This document shows, piece by piece, positions 4,646-5,148 of a stretch of 5,148 nucleotides of DNA. The position numbers were made by a program, and so were the translations under genes. The DNA is from JBLHKE01 sp047619485 (GTDB lineage Bacteria > Verrucomicrobiota > Verrucomicrobiia > Verrucomicrobiales > DEV007). The stretch's first letter is position 1. Every line of letters starts with the position of its first letter. The stretch lies in the NCBI GenBank assembly GCA_047619485.1, contig JBLHKE010000584.1, positions 1 through 5,148 on the forward strand, in the 5' to 3' direction. The notes beneath the pieces are model-generated. The model searched no databases. It was not told the origin of the DNA and worked only from the letters and a program-made list of their open reading frames with translations.

Positions 4646-5148
4646 ATGCCTCCGCCCACCTTCCTCACCTGGTTCCTCCGCCCCGCGCGACAGGTCACCA
4701 CCGGCATCTTGCTGCTGGCTAGCTCCGCCATCGCCGAACTCACCGAGATCACCGACCGCGGGACGGCCAGCCAGACCTCGGAGTGGAACGGTGGCCTCTT
4801 TCCGGCGTCGGAGGCCATCGACGGCGACGCGGCCACCTTCTCCCACACGGACGCAAATTCTTCAAACAATGCCTGGGAGCTCGAACTGGATGCCGAATAC
4901 GAAATCCGGAGCGTCGAGCTCGCAATGCGGATCGATTGCTGTGTCGGTCGATTGACGGGGACGACGCTGCGCTGGTTCGATGCGGCGGGCGACTCCGTGT
5001 TCGAGGAGACGGTCACCGACCCCGGCGTCGGACAGACTACCACGATCAACCTGCCTCCCGGTACGATGGCGAAATCATTGCGGGTCGGATTTGAAAACGG
5101 GGCGACCAACCCGAACGCGAACACCTCCCTGATCCATTTTTCCGAGGT
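4646..5148 (+). CDS. Secreted F5/8 type C (discoidin-like) domain protein, 3' end missing
   Basis: The frame opens at ATG 4646 and stays open for 167 codons to the window edge, so the protein is truncated here by the window and not by mutation. A signal peptide is clear: a basic segment LRPARQ, a hydrophobic core GILLLASS and an AIA cleavage site after residue 30. The mature start (GTASQTSEWNG, 39-49) leads into features of a galactose-binding-like F5/8 C domain: SEAIDGDAATFSHT (55-68), WELELDAEYEIRSVELAMR (77-95), DCCVGRLTGTTLRW (97-110) and LRVGFENG (145-152). Such domains bind sugars or other surface ligands outside the cell. In Verrucomicrobia they are common in large secreted or cell-surface proteins, often with enzymatic or anchoring domains downstream that would lie beyond this window. 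The gene diverges from tRNA-Ser; the ribosome site is weak. The minus-strand frame opposite it is a shadow. Confidence 0.85.
   Translation, partial: MPPPTFLTWFLRPARQVTTGILLLASSAIAELTEITDRGTASQTSEWNGGLFPASEAIDGDAATFSHTDANSSNNAWELELDAEYEIRSVELAMRIDCCVGRLTGTTLRWFDAAGDSVFEETVTDPGVGQTTTINLPPGTMAKSLRVGFENGATNPNANTSLIHFSE

Noticed and set aside
4393..5124. A 243-codon minus-strand open frame across the tRNA and the discoidin-type gene
   Set aside because: Its C-terminal part is a translation of the tRNA-Ser gene and the rest is the antisense of a well-supported signal-peptide protein. It has no domain pattern of its own.

Overview
The window looks like chromosome from a Gram-negative bacterium of the Verrucomicrobiota (class Verrucomicrobiae). 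This is an inference from several signs: a fused SpmA-SpmB membrane protein, a periplasmic LolA-like carrier, secreted proteins of a style common in that phylum (a discoidin-type domain protein and a Gly/Pro/Arg-rich one), generally weak Shine-Dalgarno sites, and fairly high GC. No rRNA or other phylogenetic marker is present to prove it.

Layout from left to right. Bases 1-668 (+) hold the 3' part of a gene for an exported, low-complexity-rich protein whose start lies outside the window. It converges, with a 9-bp gap, on a minus-strand gene (678-1958) for a 426-residue SpmA-SpmB fusion with the nucleoside-recognition (Gate) fold. The roughly 300-bp gap at 1980-2282 contains no gene. It is mostly a 203-bp inverted-repeat element (2011-2213) flanked by an 8-bp direct repeat, which is the signature of a small non-autonomous transposable element. 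A 14-nt perfect palindrome lies just beyond it.

Bases 2283-4178 (-) form a tight three-gene operon. In transcription order it encodes a small cytosolic kinase-fold protein (YrbL/lipopolysaccharide-kinase-like), a secreted LolA-like lipid carrier, and a FabZ-like hotdog 3-hydroxyacyl-ACP dehydratase, with gaps of 7 and 2 bp. The combination points to making or moving an acyl-derived envelope lipid, perhaps related to aryl-polyene-type pathways. The rest of such a pathway is not in the window.

Upstream of the operon is a second, unrelated palindromic element of 170 bp (4214-4383). Next comes a tRNA-Ser(UGA) gene with an encoded CCA (4404-4491, minus) and a plausible sigma-70-type promoter. Diverging from the tRNA, at 4646 (+), is the start of a secreted F5/8 type C (discoidin-like) protein that runs off the right edge.

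No CRISPR array, prophage or complete transposase gene is present. The most interesting points are the two palindromic elements, each lying in a gene boundary, and the kinase-LolA-FabZ operon.
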